Origin: Laburnicola sp. R22_1
Lineage: Eukaryota > Ascomycota > Dothideomycetes > Pleosporales > Didymosphaeriaceae
Assembly (NCBI GenBank): GCA_014281115.1
Contig: JACONQ010000001.1
Coordinates: forward strand, 3,038,001 to 3,102,000
Reading direction: 5' to 3'
DNA: 64,000 nucleotides
Part shown: in pieces, positions 10,147 to 23,650 of the stretch
Position numbering within the stretch: the first letter of the stretch is position 1
Layout: each line of letters opens with the position of its first letter
The notes under the pieces: generated by a model
What the model was told of the DNA's origin: nothing
The model's database searches: none
What the model saw: the letters and a program-made list of their open reading frames with translations, nothing else
Translations under genes and position numbers: made by a program

Positions 10147-12257
10147 CAGTGGGGTGCAATAAAAAAAAGTTACTTAGAAAGTTACCTTTTTAAAAGTCTT
10201 ATAACCTATTTAATAAATTAGCTAAAAATATACTAAATTGCTTATTTTAAAGAGGAAGTTTAGGAGGTTTTAACTATTAATAGAGTATTAGCTAACTAAG
10301 CATAGGTCTTGGCATATATAATCTTAAATGTAAAGCTTTTTTAACTCTATATTTAGAGCTCTATAACTTTTTAATTAATATTTAATTTTATTTTAAATTT
10401 TAACTAGCCTTTCTAGGTTTAGGGTAGATTATGTAAGCAAATTTTTAAGCTAAGTCTTCTCTCTAACCTTTTTTATATTTCAGGTATAAAATTTTAGAAT
10501 ATGCTTATATAAGCACTACTTATATAATTTCTTAGTAAGCTTTTAGTTTATATTACTGTCTTTCTAGATTTAAATTCTTCTTTCTTAAATTCTTAAAATG
10601 GCTCCAAAATTCACCACACTTAAATCTAATATTCTTCTTCTTTTAATGGCTAAAACGCCTAATTCTACTATTACTACTACTTTAAATAAACACTTAAAAA
10701 GTATAAAGAATACTATTTATCGTATTAAAGAGAAGGAAAAGGAGAATTATAATATAGAAAGAGTTCGTAAAGGAAGGATTTCTAAGATAACCTCTAGGGC
10801 TAAAAGAGTTATCAATAGGGATTTAATTAAAAGCCCTAAGAAAGAAAATAAAAGATTATTATTAGAAAATAATCTAGAAGTAGCTAAAAGAACTTTACAG
10901 TACTTCTTAAAAGAGGAGGGTTATTCTTTTAATAAGGCTACTAAAAAGCCTTTATTAAATAAAAAAAGCTAATAAGAGATTATTATTTGCTAAAGAAAAA
11001 GTTAAAAATATAGAAAATATAGACTTTTCTAAAGTTATATTTTCTAATGAGTTAGCAATACAGAGGGGCATGGTAGTAGAAGTAAATACTATTAAAAAAT
11101 GGAAATAGTTTCTACTAAAAATTCTAGTAAGTATTTTAAAATTCCACCCAACTTAGAAAAACCTTCGTCCTTTTCTCTATCATTTTATAATTTTATTTTT
11201 TAATAACTATTATACTAATTTAATAATAGCCCGCGATATTACTATTCAAATCTAGGGAGCAATTTAGATAGGCGGTAGATCTAGGTTAGAGTTTATTAGA
11301 ACTCCTAATCAGCCTACTAGCTTTACTAGTAAGGATTATTTAAATAAAATCCTTATACCTATAGTTAAACCTATAGTTAAAAGGGGTAAGTCCTTATATA
11401 CCCTTTTTATCTCTTTTTTAATTTTTAATATAATATATATTACTCTATATTATTTTTTAAATGATTTATAAGGTTTTATATATTAATACTAGTCTAGAGT
11501 GACAATTATAACAAAATAACGCCAAAATTCATAAAACTAAATTAGTTTTGGATTTCTTTGAAAAAGAAAAAATTAATCTCTTTCACCACTCCCCTATAGT
11601 CCCGATCTTGCCCCTATTAAAAACGTCTGGAGTCTATTAAAATATAGACTAAATAAGAGATATAATACTACTTTAGGGGTAGGTAAAAGTGAGGCTAGTA
11701 TTAAGGCTTTTAAAAAGACTATACTAGAGGAGTGGGCTTTAATTCCCTAAAAGGATATAGATAATTGTATATTATCTTTACCTGGGCGTTATAACGCTGT
11801 TATAGAGGCTAAAGAGTATTATACTAAGTATTAGTAATGTATTATATATTACTTTATTACTATTTTATTACTATTTAATATTATTACTAAACTATTAAAT
11901 ACTAACTAATATAGATAGTAACCCTATAATATAAAACCATAGAACTATGTTATAGACCTAAATCTATACTGTACTAAGATAATAACTATTTCTATACATT
12001 AATCAAAAAGTTATATTACTCTAAACTTAGAGGTTTTTCTTATCTCTATTATACTTCTAAATTATATTCACTAATAGCTAAATAAGTATAAACTAGAACT
12101 ATAACTTTATAGGCCTTAATACCCTAGTTAAAACTAAATTTCTCTTATTATAATAGGCCTTATAATAAAGAATATATTTAAGTTTTAAAATGTAGACCTT
12201 TTTATACTAGTAGACTTAGTCTTTTTCTAGAGGTGTTTTTATATATAGTTTTATAAA

Positions 12258-12293
<36 letters not shown>

Positions 12294-13025
12294 AAGAGTA
12301 CTCGTAACCTATAATAATCGTATTAGTAATATTAATCTATAATCTATACTCTGTAAAGTAATAGACGCTTTAGCCAAATTAAAAAAGTAAAATTTATTTA
12401 CTTAATTATATAAGCTATACTATATATATAAATATAGTTATATATATATATATACTCTATTATATAGTTAGAGTAATTCTATAATATTATATTAGTAATA
12501 AGTATTAATAATCCTAATACTATAGACTTTTTAATATTAATTTTAGTGCACCTATATTAAATAACTTAATAAAATAATAATATTTATACATGATCTAGTG
12601 CCTGTACATAAGCTAAAGTATACTATTTATTATATTAAATATTACTTAATTACTAGTTTCTTAATAGATTATTAAAATTTCTTAAATCTAAGATAATTAA
12701 TAATAACAGGAGTAAATCTATACTAAAAATTTATAGAGAGATTAGTAAAAGGATATATTATACTATATATAAGTATTAGCTAATTTTGTATCTTAGATAG
12801 AAAGTTATACTCTTCTAAAATTAGAGTTTCTTTTTACCCCTATTTTACCCCTACATTACTTTTATCCTAGACTAACTAAGCGCTTACTAATAGCCTAGGT
12901 ATAATCCCCTAAACCTACTCTTTAAAATAATATATTTGTTATATTTTTAGCTAATCTAATAAGGAAGCTATAAGACGTTAGAAAAGATAACTTTTTAAGT
13001 AACTTTTTTTTATTGCACCCCGCTA
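10147..13025 (+). mobile_element. M1: Tc1/mariner element
   Basis: The ends cagtggggtgcaataaaaaa (10,147) and its inverted partner ending at 13,025 form inverted repeats of at least 45 bp that differ mainly by transitions. Both are flanked by TA (10,145-10,146 and 13,026-13,027). At 2,879 bp it is longer than M2; about 1.1 kb downstream of the transposase is non-coding and AT-rich, with a (ta)n tract near 12,258-12,290. It interrupts the gag region of Gypsy-C. Confidence 0.88.
10598..11834 (+). pseudogene. Tc1/mariner transposase, RIP-inactivated
   Basis: The first 124 residues (10,598-10,972) are open and match the N-terminus of the M2 transposase, including NSTI.TTLNK and the following basic helix-turn-helix region. 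Further motifs are damaged in RIP fashion. The first catalytic Asp reads VIFSNELAIQRG (Asp to Asn), the second reads QNNAKIH (expected QDN), and the Glu of PIENVW reads PIKNVW (Glu to Lys, near 11,620). Introns are visible in the same places as in M2, such as a donor gtaagt near 11,384 and an acceptor near 11,490. The frame ends at 11,832-11,834. Confidence 0.85.
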
Positions 13026-13034
13026 TATAGTATA

Positions 13035-14898
13035 ACGTAGTTCACCAGCGAGTAACCCACACTAGTGAGCGCGCCACCTTTGCCAAGACCCTACTATCAC
13101 TAACAATACTATTATAATACAACTACCTACTATGTCTTCTAAGGTATCTAATAAAGCTTAGTTACTTATTACTATCAGAGCTATCGAACAAGACCCAAAT
13201 CTTACAGAGCAAGCAGCAGCAGGAATATATAATATTAATCGTAGAACGCTTAATTAAAGACGCAATAGAATAACTGCACGATGTGATAACCTATCTAAAT
13301 TAAAGAATTTTACTCTCCTTAAGGACCAGGCGCTTATTAATTATATAATCGAGCTAGACACGCGTGGATTCCCTTCTATAAAGCTTATAATACGCACAAT
13401 AGCCGATTCACTACGTTTATAGAAAGGAAAGCCACCTATTAGCATTAACTAGACAGATAGATTTATTAAGCGCAGATATGAAGTTAAAACGCGTTAGTCT
13501 TAGTCATACAATAACTAGAGGGTATAATAGAAAGATTCTAAGGTTATAAACGCGTGGTTTAAGCTTGTGGAGGGCATTAAAGTTAAGTACGGCATTACAG
13601 ATAAGGACACCTACAACTTTAATAAATTAGGCTTCCTAATAGGGGTTATAGGGTCTTAGCTTATAGTTATAGTATTAGAGAGGCGTGCGAAATCCAAATT
13701 AATATAGCCAGGCGACCGCTAGTAGATTATAATAATCTAGAGTATCTGCACTGCTAGATAGGCAATCTCTTCCTTTATTATCTATGCTAGCAAGCGTCAC
13801 ATCTCCACTTAGTACAAAGACGCGTCAATTTCTAGCGATTGGGTAATCGCTGTTAGCAAGAATAGCTAGACAAATAATAAGCTTAGTATCGCGTAGTTAA
13901 AACACTTTAATGCGCATATAAAGGGACGCGCCAAAGGAACCTATTAGCTGCTAGTTATTAATAGTTATAAGAGCTATAACTTAATTAAGTTCTAGAATTA
14001 TTGCAAGAAATATAAGATTATTACTCTCTATATGCCGCCACATTTATCACATCTACTATAGCTATTAGATATGGGCTATTTCTCCTCACTAAAGAAGGCA
14101 TATAGTGCTGAGATCTTAGGCTTAGCGCGTTAGCTAATAACCCATATTATAAAGATCGAGTTCCTCCCAGCCTTTAAAATCGCGTTTTTAAAGGTTTTCT
14201 CTACAGAGATAATTAAGAGTAGTTTTTGCGGTACTGGGCTAGTCCTATTAAATCTAAAGAAGGTGTTGCAGCACCTTAACATCTATATTTATACACCTAG
14301 TCTGTCTATTAAAGAGCCTACCACCTAGGAGTCTAAAACACTAAGTAACCTACGCGAATTTAAGGCGCAATTAATACTAGTTTGCAAGAGAATTAGAGAT
14401 TACTTTAATTCATTACTAACTTTAACTATACAGGTGCTTAAGAAGCTTAAAAAAGGCGCTCTAAGTACAATGCATAGTTAGGTACTAGTGTTAGATAAAA
14501 TTGTAGGCCTTTGCAAGATAATTAAGAAGACTATAAAATAAAAATCGCGTAAAAGAAGGTATATCCAGTATTAGGAATCACTTATAGTAGCAGAGAGATC
14601 TTAGCTAGCCACTTCTAAGAACGCTAGTAGACAGAAGAAGGGTAAATAGTTGTTAGGTACTAGTCGCGCTACAATAGGACCATTAACTTAATAGCGTTGT
14701 GGCATTTGTAGGCAATCTAGACATAATGCGCAAACCTGCTAGAGAGTTAAATAGAAAGAATCTATATTAGATGCATTAACTTAGTATATATTTTTAAGTA
14801 GTGTTGCGACGTAGTCTAATAATAAATAAAATGGTTTAGTGGAGTCTTAGCAAAGGTGGCGCGCTTACTAGTATAAGTTACTCACTAGTGAACCACGT
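13035..14898 (+). mobile_element. pogo-2: complete pogo/Fot1-like element, 1,864 bp
   Basis: Inverted repeats of about 55 bp (13,035-13,089 and the complement of 14,844-14,898) differ only by C/T and G/A changes and share gcgcgccacctttgc. TA dinucleotides flank both ends (13,033-13,034 and 14,899-14,900), as expected for pogo insertion. It sits seven bases beyond the right-hand TA of M1, so two unrelated transposons used neighbouring TA sites. Confidence 0.92.
13132..14871 (+). pseudogene. pogo-like transposase, RIP-inactivated
   Basis: From ATG 13,132 the frame can be followed to the right terminal repeat, about 580 codons, with many TAG/TAA at Gln or Trp positions. It shows the CENP-B type segment (DQALINYIIELDTRGFP), the DDE_1 nuclease and a C-terminal zinc-knuckle-like CGICRQSRHNAQTC. 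Two of the acidic residues are mutated: YNFNKLGF instead of NFDxTGF, and INSYKSYN instead of a DGHxSH-like motif; LLDMGYF keeps the third Asp. The coding frame appears to stop inside the terminal repeat. This copy is more damaged than the one at 1-1,495. Confidence 0.88.
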
Positions 14899-14900
14899 TA

Positions 14901-17543
14901 ATTACTATCTTACTACACTTAAAGCAAACTAGCTAAGTAATAAATTTTTAATAGTAGACCTTAAGTAGCTTACGCACTAAGGCGAAACTAAACTTAAAGT
15001 CACTAATAAGTATAACGCATTTATAGAAAAATTTAAGCTAGATTAATTAATTTAGTACGGCTTAGAAATAAGACAGTTACTTGCCACCTATTAGCTTTAG
15101 GCTTAATATCGCTTTTCTTAAGGCCTATTTTTAGAGATAGTACTAGATTTAGTAACTAGGGCTATTACAAAGTCTAAAGAAGACTCTAAATAAAAAATTC
15201 TTATTTAGGCTTTATATAAGCGCGCTAATATAGTTAAATAAGCTTTTACTATACTTAAGGCAATAATACCTTACACTATAGTGTATATAGTCTTAGAAGA
15301 TTCCTACTTCCAGCCTAATATTACTAATTAAGTAGCTATTAGACAAGACTTATTTAGTCCTAAGAAAGTTCTCCCCTCTATTAAAGATAGTTATAATCTG
15401 TAGTACTATACTTAAGTCCTCTTAAAACCTCCTAGTCTAGGAATGCCCAATCTACTATATAGTTCACGCCGCCCTTAGGCAGCCAAGCAGAGCTTATTCT
15501 ATCTAGCCGCGCCCTAACGTGCACTATAACATCCGCCCTAGCTTATAGTGCCCACTCTATAATAGAATAATACTCTTTACTACTTCCTAGTCCTAGGATA
15601 TATATAAACTAAGCTTACTAATAGCGCCTAGATTAATATACTCTAGAGCAAATATGCTTTAGTCGCTCTATCTAATATATCTAAGCCAGAACACTCTATA
15701 AAGCTACCTAACATTAATAAGTACTATAGAAAAGGTTAACCTAGCCCTAGTATTAAAAATTAGCTAAAGAATATACATAATAAGATCTATATAAATATAA
15801 ACTACTACTAAGGCAATAACTACACAGAAAATTAAAATAACCTTATAAAAGCTATACTTAGTCGCCTTAGAGGCGCGTCTTAAGAGGCTGCACAAAATTA
15901 GCATTAAATAAATTAGGCCCTTTAGAAAGATTATAGACCCAACTCACTTTTTAAATTTCTAGAAGAGACTTACTATAATCCTTTTACTCCCTAATAGACA
16001 CGCAAAAAGTTTTATAAGCTCTTCCTCTTTAATAGTATAGATGCCTAGATATTTTTATAGACTTTTAAGAGTCTAGCTAGAAAGGGTAAACTAAAAACAA
16101 AGATCTAAAAGGACAAATTATAACCTAAGTTAACTAGAAGTCTTAAGTTAATACTCTAAAGAGAGATAAAAGATTCTAATATTAACTACCTAGGAATTAA
16201 ACGCTAGATAGCCACAGCCAGCCGCACTCTCTAAGATTATAATATAACAAGCCTATTTTAGGCACGTATATAGACCTCTTATAAAGTACTACTCTCTAAA
16301 TTAAAGTCCTTATACACAGAAACTAAAAAATAAGCACTCTACTCTAGACCTACTATTCTCTTCTTACCCCTCTACAACTATAATAGAATATAGTGTATTA
16401 AGCATAATACTTATTTTTAGTATAGTAAGATAGGGAATAAGCACTTGGACCACTATAACTATTTCTAAAAGATAGCCACATAAGCAAATATATAGGTAGT
16501 AAACAATTTTAATTTAAATAAACTTAGTATTACCTACTACTCTAATTTAGAGGCAGGTAATTTATTAGATAATAAGGCTTTAAATATAAGCTACTAGACT
16601 ACTCCAACCTAGTAGCTTATATAGAAGCCACTAAACTAATTAATCTAAATAAGCCACAATTTTAATTATAAAACGCAGATAATAAACTAAAATTACTACC
16701 TATAGGCAATAAGATAGTAAGGATTCCTAAGCTATTTAAAGGCCCCTAGCTAGTCATACTAGTGCAAATTATATTCTAAGAATTAGCTCTTAGATTATAA
16801 GCCTTAATAGACACTAGTACTAGCGCTTATAACCTTATTACTTTAAGGTATATAAAGGCGGTATAAAAATAGCTTAAAGCTAAACTTCTCTACCTAAAGA
16901 CACTAAACCCCCTTAAAAACTTTGCAACGAAGAGAAGCGTAAAAGTAGATACCTATTTTATAGCCTAGCTTAATATTAATAGACGCAGCTTTACTATATA
17001 GTTTATTTTCTATAATATAGGGGACTATAATCTTATTATTAGTAGGAAATTTTTTAAGCAAGCTAACTACCTAGTTAACGCCTAGAACTGCCGCCTTTAT
17101 TAGAAAGATAATAAGAATCTAATCTTTACTAGTAACCTTATTCTACTATAGACTTCTCCTCTATCTAATCCTTCCTACTAAGACAACGCCACTTAATAGG
17201 ATAGCCTACTTAAGAAGTAGGACTATACCTACTAAAAGACTCGCTTATTAAAAGCTAACTAGAGCGTCTCTAAGGAAATCTCTATCTAGCTTCCTAACCC
17301 CACTATTTTAGTTATTAGAACGTACTTAAAGGCTTACTAGAAACTAAGCTATAAAGAATAACTTTAATAAAGATAGTAGCATAGAGGCTATAGAGCTATC
17401 TTTATTAGACAAAGAGCTATTAGATAACAAGTTGCCTATTAGTTACTCTGTTCCTACTATCTAAGGAAGCTACTAGTAAGACTAGCCCCTAGGAATTGTG
17501 CGGTAGGATCTAGGTATTACCTCTAGCCCTAGACCTAGAGACT
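14901..17543 (+). pseudogene. Gypsy-C gag and protease segment
   Basis: The stretch continues the gag frame that was cut by M1 and pogo-2 near 10,145. The clearest motif is a retroviral-type aspartic protease, ALIDTSTSAYNLITL near 16,801-16,845, where the active-site D-T/S-G has lost its Gly to Ser (G to A). Stops are frequent and all of the RIP type. The segment is ended by the Gypsy-B insertion. Earlier gag (about 9,790-10,145) includes RRKQLIATF and has no identifiable start codon. Confidence 0.75.
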
Positions 17544-17548
17544 GTCAT

Positions 17549-17738
17549 TGTAAGGGCGCCACTAAGACGCCTAATAGTTAATAAGACAGAATAGAATAAT
17601 ATTAGGAGGTAAGTAGTAATAAGACAAATTGCTACCCGCTCTTATCTAAAGTAAGGGGACTTTTTATCTAAACCTCCACTAGGCCTAAAGGAGGCATAAG
17701 GCCCCATTAGGCCAGTTAAGCGACAAGGAGGCCTTACA
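17549..17738 (-). repeat. Gypsy-B 3' LTR
   Basis: The plus-strand copy starts tgtaagggcgcc and ends ggaggccttaca, giving matching TGTAAGG/CCTTACA ends. It is the same length (190 bp) as the copy at 24,314 and differs from it mainly by transitions. Confidence 0.85.
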
Positions 17739-17759
17739 GTATCCTCCTTCTAGGATCAA

Positions 17760-18980
17760 CCCGACCCAGGTTGCCCTAGGAGATTAAAATATATAATGTT
17801 CTACTATCTCCGCTTAAAAAGTAAATAATCGCCAGTCTTATAACTGTATAGCAATAATTGTTATTGTGTTGGGCGTTATTACGCCATTAAGATGCTCTAG
17901 GGCATCTGACTAGTTCGGGAGCCAAAGGTGCCATTAAGCAAGGCTTGGCGCAGTTGTTTTGGTTTTCGCCTGCCTTCGCACCACCCTTGCTCCTCGCGCC
18001 TTAACTAGTTAATTTAGTATGTACTATCCTGCTTTTATCGTCCTAATACATTCTAATATCCCTCTCTACAGTAAGATAGCCCTTAAGAAGACGCTCACTA
18101 TACAGCGGGTAGAGTTAGCTTGTAACTAACCCGCCAGCGCTAATCCTTATATTTGTTGCATTAAACTCATCTATAAAGGGAGATCTTCTACACACTTATT
18201 ATTTCCCAGACACAAAGCTCGTTCTATTAATCAAAATTAATAGAGTCTAGCTATCTAGATGTGGAGATTGCTTAATTTAAAATAAACATTGTCTTATAGT
18301 AACGTATGCCCTTATTAGGCGCCATTATGCCGCTAACTAAGACAATACAGTGCTCTATTAACTTCGACGCTAAGCTTAACTACCTTGTGACTGCTCAGGT
18401 CATCCTCTGTGGTGGTAATTCTAATAAAAACAAGAAACGTGTCTATAAGGCCGCCAAGAGGCTTATGAACCGCATTAAGTGGGTGTAGTTACCCTTATGG
18501 CGCTTTCTATTAACTAATCACTTCTTAGCTTATTTAAGCCCTATGCTTAGAATCTATACGTCTATAACAGCAGCAATGTCTATAGATCCACCTATTACTT
18601 TACTAAGAAGCGTGCTTAGACTAATACGAAGTGTAAGACAAAGCAACGTCGTTATAAAAAGGCAATTAACCGCGCTACTTATAAGGGTAGAATGCCCAAA
18701 CGCGATAAAGTCTATAATTCCGCTTTTTGTCCCATTATATCGCATACTAACGCGATTATAGAATAAATATAGGCTTATACGTCGTTAAGAGTACTAGAGT
18801 AACAGTGAGAGTCCTACTCGCGGTCTTAGTCGCGGATAGTGCCTTTCCAGCTTCTCAGCAGTGCTTTTGGCCCCTTTAGGGGCCTTAGGCCAATATGTGT
18901 GTGTAAGGGGGACCTCTAGGACCATTATGCCTTAGGGTCCCTAGAAATAACGGCTCCCTATAATATAGGAGTCCGTTAGG
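17760..18980. other. RIP-light 1.2-kb segment inside Gypsy-B, no recognised product
   Basis: Between the 3' LTR and the end of the chromodomain lies DNA of clearly higher GC than the element around it, with CpA and CpG words preserved. On the plus strand, antisense to Gypsy-B, there is a 60-codon open frame (18,306-18,488, ending KKRVYKAAKRLMNRIKWV) and a second lysine-rich frame near 18,560-18,770 with one stop. Neither matches a family I know. Inverted repeats are visible: ggcccctttaggggcc near 18,869 and an imperfect aacggctcc/ggagtccgtt pair near 18,950-18,978. It could be a separate small insertion or a 3' accessory part of the element. Confidence 0.45.
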
Positions 18981-19349
18981 ACTTAGATAGCGCCTTCTAG
19001 CAGACGGCGACGCCCTAAAATATCTCAAACCTAGATTCTTAGAATATTCTCTTCTTTTGGCTCTAAGTAAAGTATGATGTACTCTTATAGTCCTTTATAG
19101 TCCTTTTTAACTAACCCCTAGAAATACTATAATCTTTCTAAGTTTATATTGCCTTTGCAACACCTTGCGCTATTAAACACCTTTACAATTATAGTAAAAA
19201 AAACTCTCTATAGAGAAAAAATAGGTAAAGGTAGCAAGTGTACTTTCCATAGTAGTTTTCTAACTATATAGTCAACCTAAGTTTAACCTCTTGTCTATAG
19301 AAAAGGAAATAAAATTTTCTAAGAAGATTTTTTTCTTCCTTTATCCCCC

Positions 19350-22300
19350 TTCTGCAGTCGTTTAACCTAAACGAGAGTCTCTTTAATATTATTCTAGAAC
19401 ATTTTTTTTTTAGAACTCTTTAATAGTGTTAGCACTTAGATTAGTACCTAGCTCCTATAAATTTTCTTCTTCTAGGTAACCCTCCTATTTAATAAGGTAT
19501 TCCTAGATTCTAACTAATAACTACCTACTCTCTAGCACTTTCTCTATATAGTACACGTTATTGCTAAACGTGTATAGAGTGTCTATAATAGAATCTACTT
19601 AAGACTTAATAGCTTCCCTTTATTTATATGGCTCTAATAATAGTATATAAAAGACTAGGTGTATGTTTAATTCTAGAAAGTTAACTCTATAGGCTCCTTT
19701 CCTTATAGAATACTTAACTGTGTCTAGTCTAATAAACTTCTAATTAAGTTTACGCTTAGAATAAGCGAAGTTTAGATGTCTAATAGATATAAACACTTAA
19801 TCTCCTAGTTTAAGACTAAGGTGCTTCCTCTTCTTATTAGCGTACTTCTTCTAGTACTTATTTACTACTGCAATCTTTATTCTATATTAAGCCTATAGTG
19901 CAATAACTCTTACTGTAATTAATATGTCTAGTGGCGATCCTCTATCGCTAAGCGGCATTCTGGGCCATTCTGGCATATAAGAATCCACTCTGTGGTATAC
20001 GCAAAAAGGAATTACTCTAGTTGCTACATTTACGCTATTGTTATATATAAATTCTGCAATTAGTAACTATCTTGCCTAGTTATCCTATTCTAGGCAGCAA
20101 AAATACTAAAGATACTGCTTAAGTGTCTAATTCTGCCTTTTAGTTTACCCGTCTATTTGCGAGTAATAGGCTAATAATAACACTCTTATAGTGTTAAGGT
20201 AATAATAAAAAGAGTCCTAATAGCGAGAGTTTATTATTAGACCTCTATCTAATAAGATCGTCTTAGAAGTGCCGTGTAACCTAATAATATCCTAAATCCA
20301 GGCTTCTACTAAGTCCTTCGCATTCTAATCTATTCTAGTAGGTATATAATAAGCTATCTTTATTAGACAGTTTACTATTACTAGAATAGTATTATAGACT
20401 TGGCTAAGTATTTAGCTAGGAGGTAAGTCTATAATAAAATCTAAGGTAACGTCCTCCTAAGGGCTATTTGGCATAGGGAAAGGATTTAAAAGACTATATA
20501 GTTAGTGTTAAGGTGCAAGAGACATCCTGCACTTTAAATAGTTATAATAGTAGTCCTTAACTTCGCGTCGCATTTCTTTCTATTAGAAATGCCTCCTTAA
20601 CTTCTCTAATATCTTCTTCGCCCTAAAATGCCTACCTATCGGGCTATTATAGCACGTCCAGAGGGCCTTCGCTTTCTCCGCACTTGTTATAAGCACTTTA
20701 ATTTCGTTTTGCTCTATTACACCTTCTTCTAATAACTCTTCGCCTAACTATTAGGGCTAAGGTTCTTCTAGAGCCTTAACTTTATCCTTAGTCTCTAAGT
20801 CGGATTTAGAGCTACTATCTATTAACGATATTGGCTCTTCTGCAATTACTCTCCTAGGTTCGCGCCTCCTTGGCCGTCCTTATCCCTAGGGTGCCGCTTA
20901 CTAGGACCTTATAATCGCACTAATTAATTGGGTAGTTAGTTTATTAAAAGTATCCCTGCTTAATATTATTCCCAAAGACTCTATATAAGCCCTGTTTTCT
21001 TTCTCTGCTAGGTATTGCGCCTCGCTTATATAGTTAGGGCGTCTTAATAGTCTATTCGCTGGGTTTTCCTTCTCTAGCTAGTAGATAATAACAAAATCGT
21101 ACTCTGCTAGCCTCTTATAGATTCTAACCTACTAGTAGTTTAATTTCTTTATGTTTATAAACTATTGCAAGTTATTGTAATCTGTAAGGATAGTAAATAG
21201 GATACTTAATAGGTAGTATTGCTAATATTTAACACTTCTATTAATAGCTAGCAATTTCTTATTATATGTATTGTATTAAAGTTGTGTGCTATCTTGCTTT
21301 TGTAAAAAGAAACTAATAGGTCGCTATTATAGAGTTTTATTAGATTTAGGCACATTTTGGCTTAATATGCTAGATATCGCGCTATCTAAGATATCTACCT
21401 TAAGTCTTATCTCTCTATTAGACTTAAAGTGCACTAATATAGGCATCACTATAAATGCGGTCTTTAACTTTTTAAAAGCTGCTCTTGGCTACGCATCTAG
21501 GTGTAAGAGTTGGCTTTCCTCCCTTCTTTAAGCTTGCTTACCCTAGGCAGCACTAGACTCCTTCTAAATAAGTTTAGTAAGAGGTAGAGCCACTCTTAAA
21601 AACCCTATAATAAACATCTAGTAATAATTTATAAAACTAATAAACACTCTAATATCGCGCACTATCTGAGAGAGTAGCCACTCTATAATTGTTTTTACAT
21701 AGTCTTCGTGCACCCTAACTCCCTTTTAGCTAATAATATAGTCTAGATACTCTGTCTCTTCCTAATAAAACTCGCACTTACTAAGTTTAATATACAGTTT
21801 GGTCTTATATAGCCTTTAAAGGACTTCTTTTATATATTATTTATGTTCCTCTTTTATATTAGAGAAGATAAGTATATTGTCTAAATAGACAATACATGTC
21901 ACATTAATTAGTCCTACTAGGACTTTATTAATATGCTTCTAGAATTGTGCCAGAGTATTAGTCAAACTAAATAGCATTACTAAGTACTTATAGTGTCTAT
22001 ACTTTGTATAAAAAGCTATCTTCTATTTATTACCTTCCTTAATTCTTATTCTATAATATGCCTCTTAGATATTAAGCTTAGTAAAGAACTTCGCTTTTGC
22101 TAATCTTTCTAAAGGCTTAGTAATTAAGGGTAACGTATAATAATTCTTAATAGTAATCTTATTAAGGCCGCAATAATCTATGCATAGCCTTAATATACTA
22201 TCATTTTTCTTTGCGAATAGAATTAGTACTCTAGCTAGTAATCTTAAATATTATATCCAGCCTCTTTGCAAGTAATCTGCGATATACTTACGCAAAATAC

Positions 22301-23650
22301 TTAGCTTACCCTTAGATAAGTTATAGAGGGGCTAATAGGGTGGTTATTCCCTAGAAAGAAAATTAATACTTAGGTTAGTCGCGGAGTATTCTATAAGCAC
22401 CTCTAATTAATTACTATTTGCTATATTAGTAAACTTTTAGTATACCTATAGTATTATAGCCTCTACTAAGATTGTGAACGCTCTATTATCTATATAGCTA
22501 ATATAACACGCGTATAATTCCGCAGTTAAGTCTAATATTGTTAAACTAAACTGTTCCGCGTCTTTAAGGGCTACTTTGGCATAGTTAGGCGCATTCTGCC
22601 CTAACTTTCCTTAAAATAATAATTAACCTATGCGAAAGTTAAGTTTTAGATTATATATGGCAATCTATAGTAATCCTAAGTATATCTTATACTTCCTTAG
22701 GTCTGCTACTATAAATAGGGCCTAGTAGGTCTCTCTATAACCTCTAGTATCTACTAGGTGCACTTTAGTAACTACAAATCTATATATAGTAATATTCGCA
22801 CTATTTGTCGCCTCTACTATAAAGTCTAGTAAGGACATTACTATTAGATCTCTCTTCTTCGCAAAGCGAGCAAATATCACGTTAAGTTTAGCGCCACTAT
22901 TAACTAGTGCCTTAACTAAGCCTAAATCCCCTACTATAGCCTATACTATTATCGCAGTTGGCCTCTATAGGTAAAGCATATTATAGAGCTTTCTAAGCTA
23001 CTTATTCTCCTTATACTTAATAATTGCGGCCAATAGAATAGAGTCTAGTTATGCTAGCCCTCGCCTTTTCCCGCAGACTCTAATGCGTCCTTAGGATAAA
23101 AAGGTAGGTCTGGATTTCTCTCCTTCTTACAATTAGGGGAGACGTAGCCTCTCTCGCGATAGTTCTAGTAAGTAATCTTTAGATTATCTTTATCTTTTTC
23201 TTTTTATATTAAGGTAGACTATTTATAGTCCTTACGCTCCTTTCTACTATATTTAGCCGGCCTAGCCAACTTAGCGGGGGGCGTTATTAACTTAGATCTC
23301 TTTAATAAGTCCTTAGACTTATCTTTACTATTAGTAGACCGCCCTTCCTCTTAGTAAAGGCAATTAGCAATCTCTTCTACCTCTATAAGGGTTTCCCTCT
23401 AAAAAGGTAGGTAATGCAGAACTTCTCTATATAGCTTATTATCTATAAAAGCTATAAATTTAGCTACCCTATAATACTTGTTCTACTCCTTAATTTTATC
23501 CCACAAAGGGAGAAGGTGATTAAGTAAGTCTATTAGAGACTAGCCTGCCCTTTAGCGGCAGTTCTTTATAGCCTTAAATGCTGTCTGCTAGCATTCTAAT
23601 AGAGTGCCTAGGGTATTAAGTATTTGTTCTGTTAACGTCTGCTAGGTAGG
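19350..23650 (-). pseudogene. Gypsy-B gag-pol polyprotein remnant
   Basis: Minus-strand translation shows a zinc-knuckle remnant near 23,150 (YRERGYVSPNC, first Cys lost) and a reverse transcriptase catalytic motif VYLDNILIFS near 21,880 (YLDD with D to N). RNase H and the zinc-binding/integrase region follow (LLDRGLIIN near 20,250; AEFIYNNSVN near 20,050). Last comes a chromodomain with YYIEKVLESRQ and YLIKQEGYLEEENL (about 19,440-19,560), which in intact chromoviruses directs integration to heterochromatin. RIP stop codons are spread throughout. A plus-strand open frame at 21,286-21,531 is only the antisense of the pol gene. Confidence 0.82.

Noticed and set aside
18306..18761. Two small plus-strand frames inside Gypsy-B as genes
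   Set aside because: They are short, unrecognised and separated by stops; they are mentioned as part of an unexplained block, not called as coding.
21286..21531. 81-codon plus-strand frame as a gene
   Set aside because: It is antisense to the Gypsy-B pol region, whose RT and RNase H motifs read on the minus strand.
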